Origin: RFSX01 sp965230215
GTDB taxonomy: Bacteria; Bacteroidota; Bacteroidia; Chitinophagales; Saprospiraceae
Direction: 5' to 3'
Assembly (NCBI GenBank): GCA_965230215.1
Contig: CBDDKN010000001.1
Location: 1,674,001-1,738,000, forward strand
Length of the DNA: 64,000 nucleotides
Both the position numbers and the translations under genes were made by a program. Positions 1 through 8,918 of the stretch are shown here, in pieces; the first letter of the stretch is position 1; each line of letters starts with the position of its first letter. A model generated the notes under the pieces. The model did no database searches and had not been told where the DNA came from. It worked only from the letters and a program-made list of their open reading frames with translations.

Positions 1-722
1 GCCACATAATCAAGACTGTCGTTTAGACCGTGGTCACGCCGGTATTGTAACATCCTCTTGATTCCTCTGATGACAAGTGGCGATTTTTCAGCTATCAAGC
101 TGGCCTGTGCATTCGCAATCTCCATCAATTCTTCATGCGAACCAGCGAGCTTATTAACCATTCCTATGGCGATGGCTTCCTCTGCATTAAAATTTCTAGC
201 GGTATAGGCCAAGTCAGCAAGTCTTGCATACGGAATATTATATGGAAGTCTTTGAAGTACACCTATATCAGGCACTATACCCAAATCGGTTTCCTTAATT
301 GAGAAGACACTATCACTACTGCAGTAAACAAAATCGCAAGCCGAGGTGATGCTTAATCCCCCACCTATACATGCCCCATGAACCGCAGCAATTACAGGAA
401 CAGGACAAGCCTCTATCCGGGAAATACAGACCTGAATTTTTTCAATAAAACCCTTGATTTGCTCTCTCTTTCTGGCTTCACAATCACCCGTCCACTTTTG
501 CGGAATGCCCATCAGCGTCATCAAGTCCATACCTGCGCAAAAGTGCTTGCCTTCTCCCCTTAGAATTACTGCCCGGATGTCATCAATAGCGATGGAACCA
601 AAAATATCCCCCAATTCTGACCAGGCTACTTCGTTTAAAGCATTGGATTTGTCAGGTCTGTTTATACTGACAATAGCTACATGATCATCAGTTTCTACTT
701 TGAAAAATTTATAAGTCTGCAT
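1..722 (-). CDS. Enoyl-CoA hydratase/isomerase (dienoyl-CoA isomerase-like), partial
   Basis: Crotonase-fold protein read from ATG at 722 to the window edge, so the C-terminus is missing. It has the crotonase oxyanion-hole motifs (HFCAGMDL near residue 60; HGACIGGG near 115-122) and ends in a SPLVIRGIKRML segment typical of the family. The block KETDLGIVPDIG (143-154) closely matches delta3,5-delta2,4-dienoyl-CoA isomerase (ECH1), including the catalytic Glu (E144) and Asp (D152) equivalent to rat E196 and D204. By the same recalled alignment the third acidic residue, rat D176, falls on S124, so isomerase chemistry is probable but not certain. Its likely role is beta-oxidation of unsaturated acyl-CoAs. 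It is divergent from the methylmalonyl-CoA mutase gene, with about 100 bp between them. Confidence 0.85.
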   Translation of the reverse strand, partial: MQTYKFFKVETDDHVAIVSINRPDKSNALNEVAWSELGDIFGSIAIDDIRAVILRGEGKHFCAGMDLMTLMGIPQKWTGDCEARKREQIKGFIEKIQVCISRIEACPVPVIAAVHGACIGGGLSITSACDFVYCSSDSVFSIKETDLGIVPDIGVLQRLPYNIPYARLADLAYTARNFNAEEAIAIGMVNKLAGSHEELMEIANAQASLIAEKSPLVIRGIKRMLQYRRDHGLNDSLDYV

Positions 723-759
723 ATTGTGCTGTTGCTTAGGAATAAAAGCTATTACTGCC

Positions 760-790
760 TTGAAATGTTATTGGTAAATTTATACTTTAT
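760..790 (+). promoter_or_regulatory. Possible promoter of the methylmalonyl-CoA mutase gene
   Basis: A TTG at 760-762 and TACTTTAT at 783-790 are separated by 20 bp. This resembles the Bacteroidota -33 TTG / -7 TAnnTTTG arrangement, although the -7 box is imperfect. The start codon lies about 33 bp downstream. Confidence 0.3.
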
Positions 791-822
791 TTCTCCAGTA
801 CCGAACTGATAATAGACTATTG

Positions 823-3800
823 ATGAAAGTTTCATTTGAAGAATTTAGAAAACAGAGCAAAGAAGAATGGATCGAAAAGGTCATAAAAGACCTTAAAGGT
901 CGTGACATATCCGAACTGGATTGGAAGCTGGACTCTAATAATCAGTTTTCACCATTTTTCAGCACTGAAGACCAGACCTCAGTAAATGCCACAAGCTGCT
1001 ACGATAACGATTGGAAAATGGAGGAGTATATTCTGGTCGATGATATTTCGGATGCAAATGCTCAGGCTTTAGAAGCTCTGAATCAAGGTATGGATAGCTT
1101 ATACTTTGATTTCTCTGGTGCATTCAATGAATATGATTTTACCGCACTGTTTGATAAGATTCATCTTGGCTTCATAAGTCTGCGTCTTGGTACACATGGG
1201 GATATAACTGCACTCGCAGATCTCGCACACGATTACTTTAGCGCCTTACCAAATAGTAATGATTTAAATTGGGCCATATGTCTAAAACATCATCAACAGC
1301 TGGGCATCCAATCGAAAAAGACGAAAGTAAGACTAGAGCAAAAAGTGCTCGATACAAGTGATATTAATAAGACACTTCAAGTTCTGGGAATGTCTATAGA
1401 ACAGCGAAATGCTGATTCCAATCTTGAAATTATTGAACTATCAGGATCCTTTGGAGAAGATTATATTGCAAACATTGCTTTGCTTAGAGCGATCAGGTCC
1501 AAGTTCAAGAGCATTAAGCCGGTGGCCTATTGTGACAGTTCAGAATATAGGGATGAAAATACCAACAAAATAAAAATATCAATCCAGGCATTGGCATTTG
1601 CCACTGGCGGTGCGGAAACCATAAACCTGTCACCTTCAGACATCAATTCTGGATCTCCCTCGACCAAAAGGAATCGCCGAATTTCAAGGAACGTGCATCA
1701 TATCTTGAAGATGGAAAGTTTCATGCATCGGGTAGCTGATCCAGCAGCAGGCACTTATCTTTTCGAAAAAATAGGTGAACGCTTTCCCACAGAATCCAAT
1801 GGCAAGACCAATGAACAAAATGTTCCTATTGGAAAAACATGGGATACTGCAGAAGGCATTCCCATATATCAATGCTATGATCAATCACATATAAAAGACG
1901 CTCAACACCTAGGTTTCAAATCTGGCTTTCCCCCATACCTCCGGGGGCCTTACAGCTCAATGTATAGCGGTCGGCCTTGGACGATAAGGCAATATGCGGG
2001 ATTCTCAACAGCTGAAGAAAGCAATGCCTTCTACAGAAGAAATCTGGCACAAGGACAGAAAGGACTTTCCATTGCCTTTGATCTGGCTACGCACAGAGGG
2101 TACGATTCAGATCATGAGCGTGTGAAAGGTGATGTAGGAATGGCAGGTGTAGCAATTGATACTGTCGAAGACATGAAGATCCTTTTTGATCAGATACCAT
2201 TAGACAAGATGTCGGTGAGTATGACAATGAACGGAGCGGTTATACCTGTGATGGCCTTCTATATTGTCGCTGCCGAAGAACAAGGCGTCTCTCAGGAAAA
2301 ACTCAGCGGAACCATTCAAAACGATATTCTCAAAGAGTTCATGGTTAGAAACACATATATCTATCCGCCATCAGCATCTATGAGAATCATTGCAGATATA
2401 TTCAGCTATACCTCGAAACATATCCCCAAATTCAACTCTATCAGTATCAGTGGATATCACATGCATGAAGCCGGAGCACCCGCTGACCTCGAACTTGCGT
2501 TCACCCTGTCCGATGGACTTGAATATGTCAAAACCGGGATTGCCACCGGTTTGAATATAGATGATTTTGCACCGCGTTTGTCTTTCTTCTGGGGAATAGG
2601 TATGAATCATTTTATGGAGATCGCCAAAATGAGAGCAGCAAGAGTTCTTTGGGCGAAGATTATTAAACAATTCAATCCTCAGAACCCTAAATCAATGGCG
2701 CTACGTACACACAGTCAAACTTCTGGTTGGAGTCTGACGGCACAGGACCCGTTCAATAATATAGCGCGAACAGCGATTGAAGCCGTGTCAGCTGTGTGTG
2801 GCGGTACGCAGTCACTCCATACCAATTCACTGGATGAGGCCCTTGCCTTACCTACCGACTTTTCAGCCAAGATTGCCCGAGACACTCAGAAATACATCAT
2901 GGAAGAAAGTGGGATATGCAATGTGGTAGATCCCTGGGGAGGTTCATACTATGTTGAATATCTTACCCAAGAACTGATTGACAAAGCTTGGAAAAACATC
3001 CAGGAGATAGAAGCCCATGGAGGCATGGCTAAAGCCATCGAATTGGGTCTACCCAAAATGAAGATCGAGGAAGCTGCTGCCAAAAAACAAGCGCGTATAG
3101 ACAGCAATGCTGATCAGATTGTAGGGGTCAATGTATTCCGATCTGACGAAGAAGCTGATATAGACATACTGGAGGTTGACAATTCTGCCGTCCGTGAAAA
3201 ACAGATTGAACGCATCCAAAATGCAAAAGCCAGCAGAGATCAAGCAGAAGTGGATCGTTGTCTTAAGCAACTGTATGATGCGGCGGTATCAGGAGATAAA
3301 AACTTGTTATCATGTGCTATCGAGGCAGCCAGGGCCAGAGCCACACTGGGTGAGATTTCTCAAGCTATGGAAAAACACTTTGGAAGATATACTGCCAAAA
3401 GCAAAATTATCAGTGGTGCTTATTCTAAAACCATTTCAGACAACAAGGCATTTATGGATGCAAGAAAACTGTCAGACAGATTCGAAGATAAATTCGGAAG
3501 AAGACCACGAATAATGATTGCCAAGCTGGGGCAGGATGGTCATGATAGAGGTGCTAAGGTTATTGCAACAAGTTTTGCAGACATAGGATTCGATGTTGAT
3601 ATAGGACCTTTGTTTCAAACACCTGGAGAAGCTGTAAGGCAAGCCATTGAAAATGATGTTCATATACTTGGGATCTCGTCATTGGCAGCTGGTCACAAAA
3701 CACTTGTCCCTGAAGTTATCAATCTGCTCAAAGAGGCGGGAAGAGAAGACATTGTTGTCATTGTTGGTGGCGTGATTCCACCTCAGGACTATGATTTCCT

Positions 3801-3891
3801 ATTCAAGGCCGGAGTTCTTGGTGTTTTTGGGCCTGGAACGGTAATCTCAGAGGCCGCAAGTCAAATCCTCAAGGTTTTTCTAGAGGATTAA
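823..3891 (+). CDS. Methylmalonyl-CoA mutase, MutA-like and MutB modules fused
   Basis: Adenosylcobalamin-dependent mutase interconverting succinyl-CoA and methylmalonyl-CoA. Roughly the last 690 residues form a complete large subunit: RPWTIRQYAGFSTA substrate-binding segment with the Tyr typical of methylmalonyl-CoA mutase, the ISISGYHMHEAGA motif with the active-site His, and a C-terminal B12 domain with DGHDRG (DxHxxG) near residue 905. The first ~330 residues resemble a shortened small subunit (MutA): they end in the MutA-like barrel segment HHILKMESFMHRVADPAAGTY but lack a second B12-like domain. In most Bacteroidota MutA (~620 aa) and MutB (~715 aa) are separate genes, so this 1022-residue fusion is unusual. 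I chose ATG 823; a TTG one codon earlier also extends the frame. No MeaB chaperone or epimerase gene is adjacent. Confidence 0.92.
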   Translation: MKVSFEEFRKQSKEEWIEKVIKDLKGRDISELDWKLDSNNQFSPFFSTEDQTSVNATSCYDNDWKMEEYILVDDISDANAQALEALNQGMDSLYFDFSGAFNEYDFTALFDKIHLGFISLRLGTHGDITALADLAHDYFSALPNSNDLNWAICLKHHQQLGIQSKKTKVRLEQKVLDTSDINKTLQVLGMSIEQRNADSNLEIIELSGSFGEDYIANIALLRAIRSKFKSIKPVAYCDSSEYRDENTNKIKISIQALAFATGGAETINLSPSDINSGSPSTKRNRRISRNVHHILKMESFMHRVADPAAGTYLFEKIGERFPTESNGKTNEQNVPIGKTWDTAEGIPIYQCYDQSHIKDAQHLGFKSGFPPYLRGPYSSMYSGRPWTIRQYAGFSTAEESNAFYRRNLAQGQKGLSIAFDLATHRGYDSDHERVKGDVGMAGVAIDTVEDMKILFDQIPLDKMSVSMTMNGAVIPVMAFYIVAAEEQGVSQEKLSGTIQNDILKEFMVRNTYIYPPSASMRIIADIFSYTSKHIPKFNSISISGYHMHEAGAPADLELAFTLSDGLEYVKTGIATGLNIDDFAPRLSFFWGIGMNHFMEIAKMRAARVLWAKIIKQFNPQNPKSMALRTHSQTSGWSLTAQDPFNNIARTAIEAVSAVCGGTQSLHTNSLDEALALPTDFSAKIARDTQKYIMEESGICNVVDPWGGSYYVEYLTQELIDKAWKNIQEIEAHGGMAKAIELGLPKMKIEEAAAKKQARIDSNADQIVGVNVFRSDEEADIDILEVDNSAVREKQIERIQNAKASRDQAEVDRCLKQLYDAAVSGDKNLLSCAIEAARARATLGEISQAMEKHFGRYTAKSKIISGAYSKTISDNKAFMDARKLSDRFEDKFGRRPRIMIAKLGQDGHDRGAKVIATSFADIGFDVDIGPLFQTPGEAVRQAIENDVHILGISSLAAGHKTLVPEVINLLKEAGREDIVVIVGGVIPPQDYDFLFKAGVLGVFGPGTVISEAASQILKVFLED

Positions 3892-4047
3892 TCGACCAAT
3901 AATCATTTAAATAGGATCATAATATAAACCCGGGAAGGGGTCTGAGACGTTATAATGGCATTATTATGAGTTCAAAAACAATCATCACTGCCTAAATAGC
4001 CGGAATTGGTATTGATATTGTATTAACTTAACATTAAAGCATGTTTT

Positions 4048-6408
4048 ATGTCAGATACAGTATTGGCACAACATAAAAACAAGGCATTTCTCCCACTTTC
4101 ACAGATAGAAAATGCCTTATCTCAAAGTTCACAGATACCCTATGAATCTGTGTTTAGTTTGCAACCCTATCTCGATGTTCTCAAGTCTCAAATGAGCAGA
4201 ACAGCTTGTGATCATACCAAGTCTGCTCTTGTTCCAGTAATGGAAATGAATCAGAAATACATCGAAGCCCATATAGATGAATTGGACAACATTCTTGAGA
4301 AGCCTGAGTTTCAGACTGTCATGAGTACGATGGTACCTTCCATGCTGTTTTCAGATGAGTTGAGTTATGTGTCTCCCCCATTTATCAAAAAATTCATTGT
4401 AAAAAGTGGTGCATTCCAGCAATTCATCAATGAAGACAAATGGGAAACGATGCTTAATACAGATGAAATTGAGCTGAAACACCGCAAAATTGTAATTCAA
4501 GCGGGGATCCACATTTTAAATTCTTTATATGGACAAAATATCCCGTCAATTTCAGATGAGCTGTTCACGGTTAGAAATAAAGAATCCAAACTGGTCAAGT
4601 ATTACCGCATGGATCTTAAATTCGATTATATCCAAGTCGAAACAAAAGGCAAACTTCCAAAATTGTCACAGGCACAAATCGAGTTTCTGATAAGAAATCC
4701 AGAAGATCTTGATCTATGGTTGAAAACATTGCCACCGGATAAATTTATGTTTAAAGGATTCTGTGTAGGCAAACTGTTTGATGTTACAGATATCCAGGTT
4801 CTATCTGACTTGAAAAACTGGCTTTCCTATAGTGATGATATGGCTCCCGCGCAGTTTTTTGAAGCACTAACGCACTACATCAGATCTTATATTGGCATAG
4901 AAAATATTCAGATAGGTAATATGATTCTGGATGACAATATGAGCGTTGTAGACGCCAATTTCAGCCTTACAAAGATGACGGATCCAGCCAAATTCTTTGC
5001 TGAGGAAGAAGAGGCCAAAGGTATATATGATCATCTGATTACAGCCAAGAGAGTACTGTACATTGAGGATCTCGCTAAATTGGAGAACCCCTCTAAAGCT
5101 GAGCGAAAACTATTAAAGAATAAGATCAGAAGCTTTGTCCTCAGTCCGATGTATGGTGAAAGAGGCGAAGTGTTGGCATTTCTTGAATTGGGATCTACTG
5201 AAGCCAATGCTTTCAATTCGTGGAATGTTCAGAAGTTACAGGAGATCTTCAATTTGCTGGTATTGAGTTTTGAAAAATTCAAAACGGATTTTGACAGCAG
5301 AATAACCTCAATCATCCAGAAGAACTTTACTTCGATACATCCAAGTGTATCCTGGAAATTCCAGGAAGTAGCAAAGGACTATTACAATCAGCAGCAGGAA
5401 GGTGGTAAAGAACTATCCATTGCTCCGATCATCTTTAATGATGTATTTCCACTTTATGGCCAATCAGACATCGTTCATTCTTCATCGATTAGAAATGAGT
5501 TGATCAAGGAAGACCTTGTCGATAATATTGAAGCTTTGGTGACATTGATGTCGGCGTGGTTGAAGAAGAAAAAACTGCATCTACTTGAGTCACAGCTCAT
5601 CAAATTGATTGAAACCCTGGACCACCTGGAGCAGGATTTTGTATCATCCGATGAAACGAAGATCGTCGGCTTTATAACCAATGAAGTTCATCCTGTGATT
5701 GAAAATGCTGTTGAACGTTATCCGGAGTTGAATGATAAAAGCTATAAGACATATAAAAACTTGCTGGATGAGCAGGTCGGCATCATCTACAATAAAAGGA
5801 AAGATTTTGAACGCAGTGTAAACAGACTGAATGCTGCGATATCAGAATACATTGAGAAAGAGGAACAGCAGATGCAAGATATATTGCCTCACTTTTTTGA
5901 AAGGTATAAAACCGATGGTGTAGAGTATAATATATATCTCGGGGAAAGCATACTCAAGAATGGCAAATTTGTAAATGATGACCTCAAGAATTTCAAACTG
6001 TGGCAATTGGTCGCAAGTTGTGAGATAACAAGACTTGTTCGAGACATATCTCCGAAGCTACCGGTACCATTAACCACAGCTGAAATGATATTTGTATATA
6101 ATCATTCCCTCAGCATTAGGTTCAGAATGGACGAGAAGAAATTTGATGTAGATGGTGCTTATAATGTCAGATATGAAATACTTAAAAAACGTATTGATAA
6201 AGCTACTATAAAGTCTACAGGTGAAAGGTTAACAGTATCGGGTAAGGTGGCTATTGTCTACCTGAGTGAAAGCGACAAAGCAGAATACCTTGAATTTTTC
6301 GAATACCTTCAAGCCAAAGGCTACATTGATGATAACATTGAAGACATAGAGCTTAATGATGTTCAAGGAGCGGAAGGCTTGCATGCTCTTAGAATTTCTG
6401 TAATTTAA
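4048..6408 (+). CDS. GAF domain-containing protein, putative cytoplasmic sensor
   Basis: A 786-residue soluble protein without signal peptide or membrane segments. The middle (about 270-420) has the predicted alpha/beta pattern of a GAF domain, and the segment after it (IHPSVSWKF ... FNDVFPLYGQSDI) resembles a block I associate with Bacteroidota proteins labelled GAF domain-containing; the function of these is not known to me. The C-terminal ~300 residues are mainly alpha-helical. The next gene, an HD-hydrolase/Pycsar-type membrane protein, starts only 5 bp after the stop, so the two are probably co-transcribed and translationally coupled. A regulatory role towards that protein is inference from this arrangement. 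Confidence 0.6.
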   Translation: MSDTVLAQHKNKAFLPLSQIENALSQSSQIPYESVFSLQPYLDVLKSQMSRTACDHTKSALVPVMEMNQKYIEAHIDELDNILEKPEFQTVMSTMVPSMLFSDELSYVSPPFIKKFIVKSGAFQQFINEDKWETMLNTDEIELKHRKIVIQAGIHILNSLYGQNIPSISDELFTVRNKESKLVKYYRMDLKFDYIQVETKGKLPKLSQAQIEFLIRNPEDLDLWLKTLPPDKFMFKGFCVGKLFDVTDIQVLSDLKNWLSYSDDMAPAQFFEALTHYIRSYIGIENIQIGNMILDDNMSVVDANFSLTKMTDPAKFFAEEEEAKGIYDHLITAKRVLYIEDLAKLENPSKAERKLLKNKIRSFVLSPMYGERGEVLAFLELGSTEANAFNSWNVQKLQEIFNLLVLSFEKFKTDFDSRITSIIQKNFTSIHPSVSWKFQEVAKDYYNQQQEGGKELSIAPIIFNDVFPLYGQSDIVHSSSIRNELIKEDLVDNIEALVTLMSAWLKKKKLHLLESQLIKLIETLDHLEQDFVSSDETKIVGFITNEVHPVIENAVERYPELNDKSYKTYKNLLDEQVGIIYNKRKDFERSVNRLNAAISEYIEKEEQQMQDILPHFFERYKTDGVEYNIYLGESILKNGKFVNDDLKNFKLWQLVASCEITRLVRDISPKLPVPLTTAEMIFVYNHSLSIRFRMDEKKFDVDGAYNVRYEILKKRIDKATIKSTGERLTVSGKVAIVYLSESDKAEYLEFFEYLQAKGYIDDNIEDIELNDVQGAEGLHALRISVI

Positions 6409-6413
6409 TATCT

Positions 6414-7571
6414 GTGGAACAGTCCGGCATCATTCATAAGGCAGAGGCTTTTGTAGCACGTACTTTCAATGAGAAAGTACCAGAGGAATTTGCATATCAC
6501 AATTTCAACCATACGCAAAGGGTTGTCAAGGCCCTTGATAAACTACATCAGAAGTCTGACTTAAGTGAAGATAGTAGAGAAATACTAATACTTGCTGGTT
6601 ACTTTCATGATGTGGGTTTCAGTATAGATCCGGATAAGCATGAGACGTTTTCGAAAAATCTCGCTGAAGAGTTTTTAAATGAAAACGACTATCCCCAAAG
6701 CAAGATTGATCTTGTTCTTGAATGCATAGACGCTACCAGAATGGACTGGAAAGGAGATGGTAAGCTTTGCCTGATGATGAAGGATGCTGATTTGAGTGGT
6801 CTTGCAGATCCGGAATATGAAAGCATTTCAGAAGGACTGAGAAAAGAGATGTCTTACAGGGAAAATAAGACAATAGACAGCGAGAAGTGGATCGAGGAAA
6901 ATATTCAGTTTCTCGAAAATCATAACTACCTTTCAGAGGAAGGAAAAGCTTTATTTGATTCGGGTAAGAAAATTAATCTTAAAAAGCTGAAAAAAAAGAA
7001 AAAGAAAAACAAACAAAAAAATGTACCTGACGTGACTATTGCCAACAACAAGAGTGCTCAGACACAATTCAAAACCGCCTTAAGAAATCATATTGACCTA
7101 TCGTCAATAGCTGATAACAAGGCCAATATTATGCTGAGTGTAAACGCTGTTATTATCACTGTTGGACTTCCGCTCCTTGTGGATCGGGCGATGACCAATT
7201 CCAGTTTGATTGCACCAACAGTCATTCTTGCCATCGTTTCGACCATCTCGATGATCTTTGCCACGCTTTCCACAAGACCGATTCAAATGAGTGGCTTAAC
7301 CGCTCTTGATGACATCAAGAAAAAGAAGACCAATTTATTCTTCTTTGGCAATTACTACAAAATGAACATCGACAGCTACGAAAAAGCCGTCGAAGAGGTC
7401 CTTGCCGATAGTGAGATACTGGATAATTCGATAATCAGAGATCTGTTCTATCTCGGTAAGTCGTTGGGTAAAAAGTTTGAATACTTACGCTGGTGTTACA
7501 ACTTTTTCATGTACGGCATTGTAGCCGCGATCCTATCCTATTTCGTGACACATCTGCTGTCTCATCTATAA
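6414..7571 (+). CDS. HD phosphohydrolase fused to a Pycsar-type (PycTM) membrane effector
   Basis: The N-terminal ~190 residues form an HD-superfamily hydrolase: HNFNH at 29-33, the HD pair H65-D66 in AGYFHDVGF, and a downstream Asp in KDADLSGLAD. A lysine-rich linker (about 194-210) follows. The C-terminal ~170 residues match the transmembrane effector of Pycsar systems: the signature HIDLSSIADNKANIMLSVNA begins near residue 226, with one or two helices there and a final helix near the C-terminus. In Pycsar anti-phage systems PycTM proteins respond to cyclic pyrimidine nucleotides by damaging the inner membrane. Many Bacteroidota carry HD-PycTM fusions outside obvious defence islands. No cyclase gene lies within this window. 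The start is GTG, fixed by the 5-bp spacing from the GAF gene. Confidence 0.8.
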   Translation: MEQSGIIHKAEAFVARTFNEKVPEEFAYHNFNHTQRVVKALDKLHQKSDLSEDSREILILAGYFHDVGFSIDPDKHETFSKNLAEEFLNENDYPQSKIDLVLECIDATRMDWKGDGKLCLMMKDADLSGLADPEYESISEGLRKEMSYRENKTIDSEKWIEENIQFLENHNYLSEEGKALFDSGKKINLKKLKKKKKKNKQKNVPDVTIANNKSAQTQFKTALRNHIDLSSIADNKANIMLSVNAVIITVGLPLLVDRAMTNSSLIAPTVILAIVSTISMIFATLSTRPIQMSGLTALDDIKKKKTNLFFFGNYYKMNIDSYEKAVEEVLADSEILDNSIIRDLFYLGKSLGKKFEYLRWCYNFFMYGIVAAILSYFVTHLLSHL

Positions 7572-7585
7572 GTTTATAGCTTCTA

Positions 7586-7621
7586 TTGACCAAGATCATT
7601 TTTTGTTCTGATACAGGTCAA
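7586..7621 (+). promoter_or_regulatory. Tandem FNR-like operator pair (site A)
   Basis: Two 14-bp palindromes, TTGACCAAGATCAT (7586-7599) and CTGATACAGGTCAA (7608-7621), have centres 22 bp apart. A weak -7 box, GAAATTTA (7644-7651), ends 36.5 bp after the centre of the second. The same layout occurs at sites B, C, D and E, which is the main support for this weaker copy. Confidence 0.7.
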
Positions 7622-7667
7622 TACTGTGCTTGCTCGTTTTGGTGAAATTTACATCAAAACAATAAAC

Positions 7668-7832
7668 ATGCAATTATTTCAAGCCAACATCAAAACAATA
7701 GTATTAAGGTTTTATCTTATGATGGTCGTTGTTTGTGCAGCGCTATTTCTTAAGATTCCACTTTTAGCCTTGCTTGCCGCTCCTTTATTTTTAAGTGCCT
7801 TGCTAGGAGTAAGGATTGGTAAAGCCAGATAA
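7668..7832 (+). CDS. Small hydrophobic membrane protein
   Basis: A 54-residue protein with a basic N-terminus and two hydrophobic stretches (about residues 14-28 and 30-45) that could form a helical hairpin in the inner membrane. The function is unknown. A GTG upstream (7626) would add 14 residues, but it lies between operator pair A and its -7 box, so a transcript from that promoter could not include it; ATG 7668 is therefore the likely start. The predicted operator places it in the same regulon as the neighbouring stress genes. Confidence 0.6.
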   Translation: MQLFQANIKTIVLRFYLMMVVVCAALFLKIPLLALLAAPLFLSALLGVRIGKAR

Positions 7833-7851
7833 AAGGGTCTTGAATGGTCAG

Positions 7852-8907
7852 TTATTGAGGCATTGAGCGGAGTCTATCGAGATCTTTGATTACTACAGCA
7901 CCGCCATCAATGTCTATCAGACCCTCTGATTTAAAGTCTGAAAGTGTTCTGATTAGTGTTTCTTTAGCGGTCCCGGCTCTCGCAGCCAGATCGTCCCTTG
8001 ATACTTTAATCTCAGACGCTACTTGGCTTGAAGATTGGGTAGCGAATGCAACCAGAGCATTCGCTACTTTTCGTCTTACCGAACTGTATGCAAGCTCAAT
8101 CAATTCCTGCTCTGTATCAGAAACTGAGTTGGATAACATCTTAATAAATTGAGCGGCAAATTCGCGGTTATTGAAAAGCAATAATTTAAAATCCTCTTTT
8201 GGTATTAATCTCAGTGTAGTCTTATTAAGGGCAATCGCAGAATCGTTGTATTTCTGCTCATTGATCAGCGGGAAATATCCAAAAAACTCACCGCTATGAT
8301 ATAAGTGTGTTATCAGTTCTTTTCCAAACTCATTATTTTGAAACACCTTCACACTTCCTTCCACGATATAATAAAGCCATCTTGGATTGCCAGCCACTTC
8401 ATATATGATATCCTTCTTGTTGTAGATTCTTAATTCTCTGTCTTCAGAGAGTTTTTCAAACTCTTCATTGGCTTTGGCTTCAGAAAAGAATCTCTTAACG
8501 CCTTCGTCTGAATTGCCAGCCAGGGCATTGATGTGTTCATGCTTTTTCAGACGCATCTCAATGGCCTCAAGCAATTCTGTGTCATCAAACGGTTTTGTGA
8601 TATAATCATCTGCACCAAGTCCCATGCCCTTTCGAAAATCTGTCTTTTCAGCTTTGGCAGTCAGAAAAATGAAGGGAATTTTGTTTGTCTTGGCATTGCC
8701 ATTCAGAATCTTTAGTACACCAAATCCATCCAGCTCTGGCATCATAACATCACAAAGGATAAGATCAACATTGTTCTCCATGACCACTTCAATACCCTTC
8801 TTACCATTAGCTGCATCCAGTACATCATAACCTGCCAGTTCAAGAATCTCACAAATGTTTTCTCGAACTTCAAGTGTATCTTCAATAACCAAAATTGTTT
8901 TACCCAT
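7852..8907 (-). CDS. Response regulator fused to a CRP/FNR-type DNA-binding protein
   Basis: Residues 1-125 form a receiver domain with phosphoacceptor D53 (LILCDVMMPELDG), the acidic pair near the N-terminus (ED at 9-10) and K105 in ITKPF. Residues about 165-265 form a cyclic-nucleotide-binding-like beta-roll, and 280-351 a Crp winged helix-turn-helix with recognition helix TAKETLIRTLSDF. E316 and R320 align with FNR E209 and R213, which contact the TGA core; FNR S212 is replaced by I319. Only two Cys are present, both in the receiver, so an FNR-type iron-sulfur cluster is unlikely and control is probably by phosphorylation. The gene starts 11 bp after the FixL-like kinase gene. It is the best candidate for binding operator pairs A-E. 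Confidence 0.9.
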   Translation of the reverse strand: MGKTILVIEDTLEVRENICEILELAGYDVLDAANGKKGIEVVMENNVDLILCDVMMPELDGFGVLKILNGNAKTNKIPFIFLTAKAEKTDFRKGMGLGADDYITKPFDDTELLEAIEMRLKKHEHINALAGNSDEGVKRFFSEAKANEEFEKLSEDRELRIYNKKDIIYEVAGNPRWLYYIVEGSVKVFQNNEFGKELITHLYHSGEFFGYFPLINEQKYNDSAIALNKTTLRLIPKEDFKLLLFNNREFAAQFIKMLSNSVSDTEQELIELAYSSVRRKVANALVAFATQSSSQVASEIKVSRDDLAARAGTAKETLIRTLSDFKSEGLIDIDGGAVVIKDLDRLRSMPQ

Positions 8908-8918
8908 TACTGCCTGTT

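Noticed and set aside
3952..3964. ATAATG-G-CATTAT palindrome between the mutase and GAF genes
   Set aside because: It is short and AT-rich, has no matching copies or a clear promoter, and could occur by chance.
6985..7020. Lysine-rich A-run in the HD-PycTM gene as a possible frameshift site
   Set aside because: The frame is continuous through it and both flanking domains are intact, so it is a linker.
7626..7667. Longer start (GTG 7626) for the small membrane protein
   Set aside because: It lies upstream of the predicted -7 box and would not be transcribed from that promoter.
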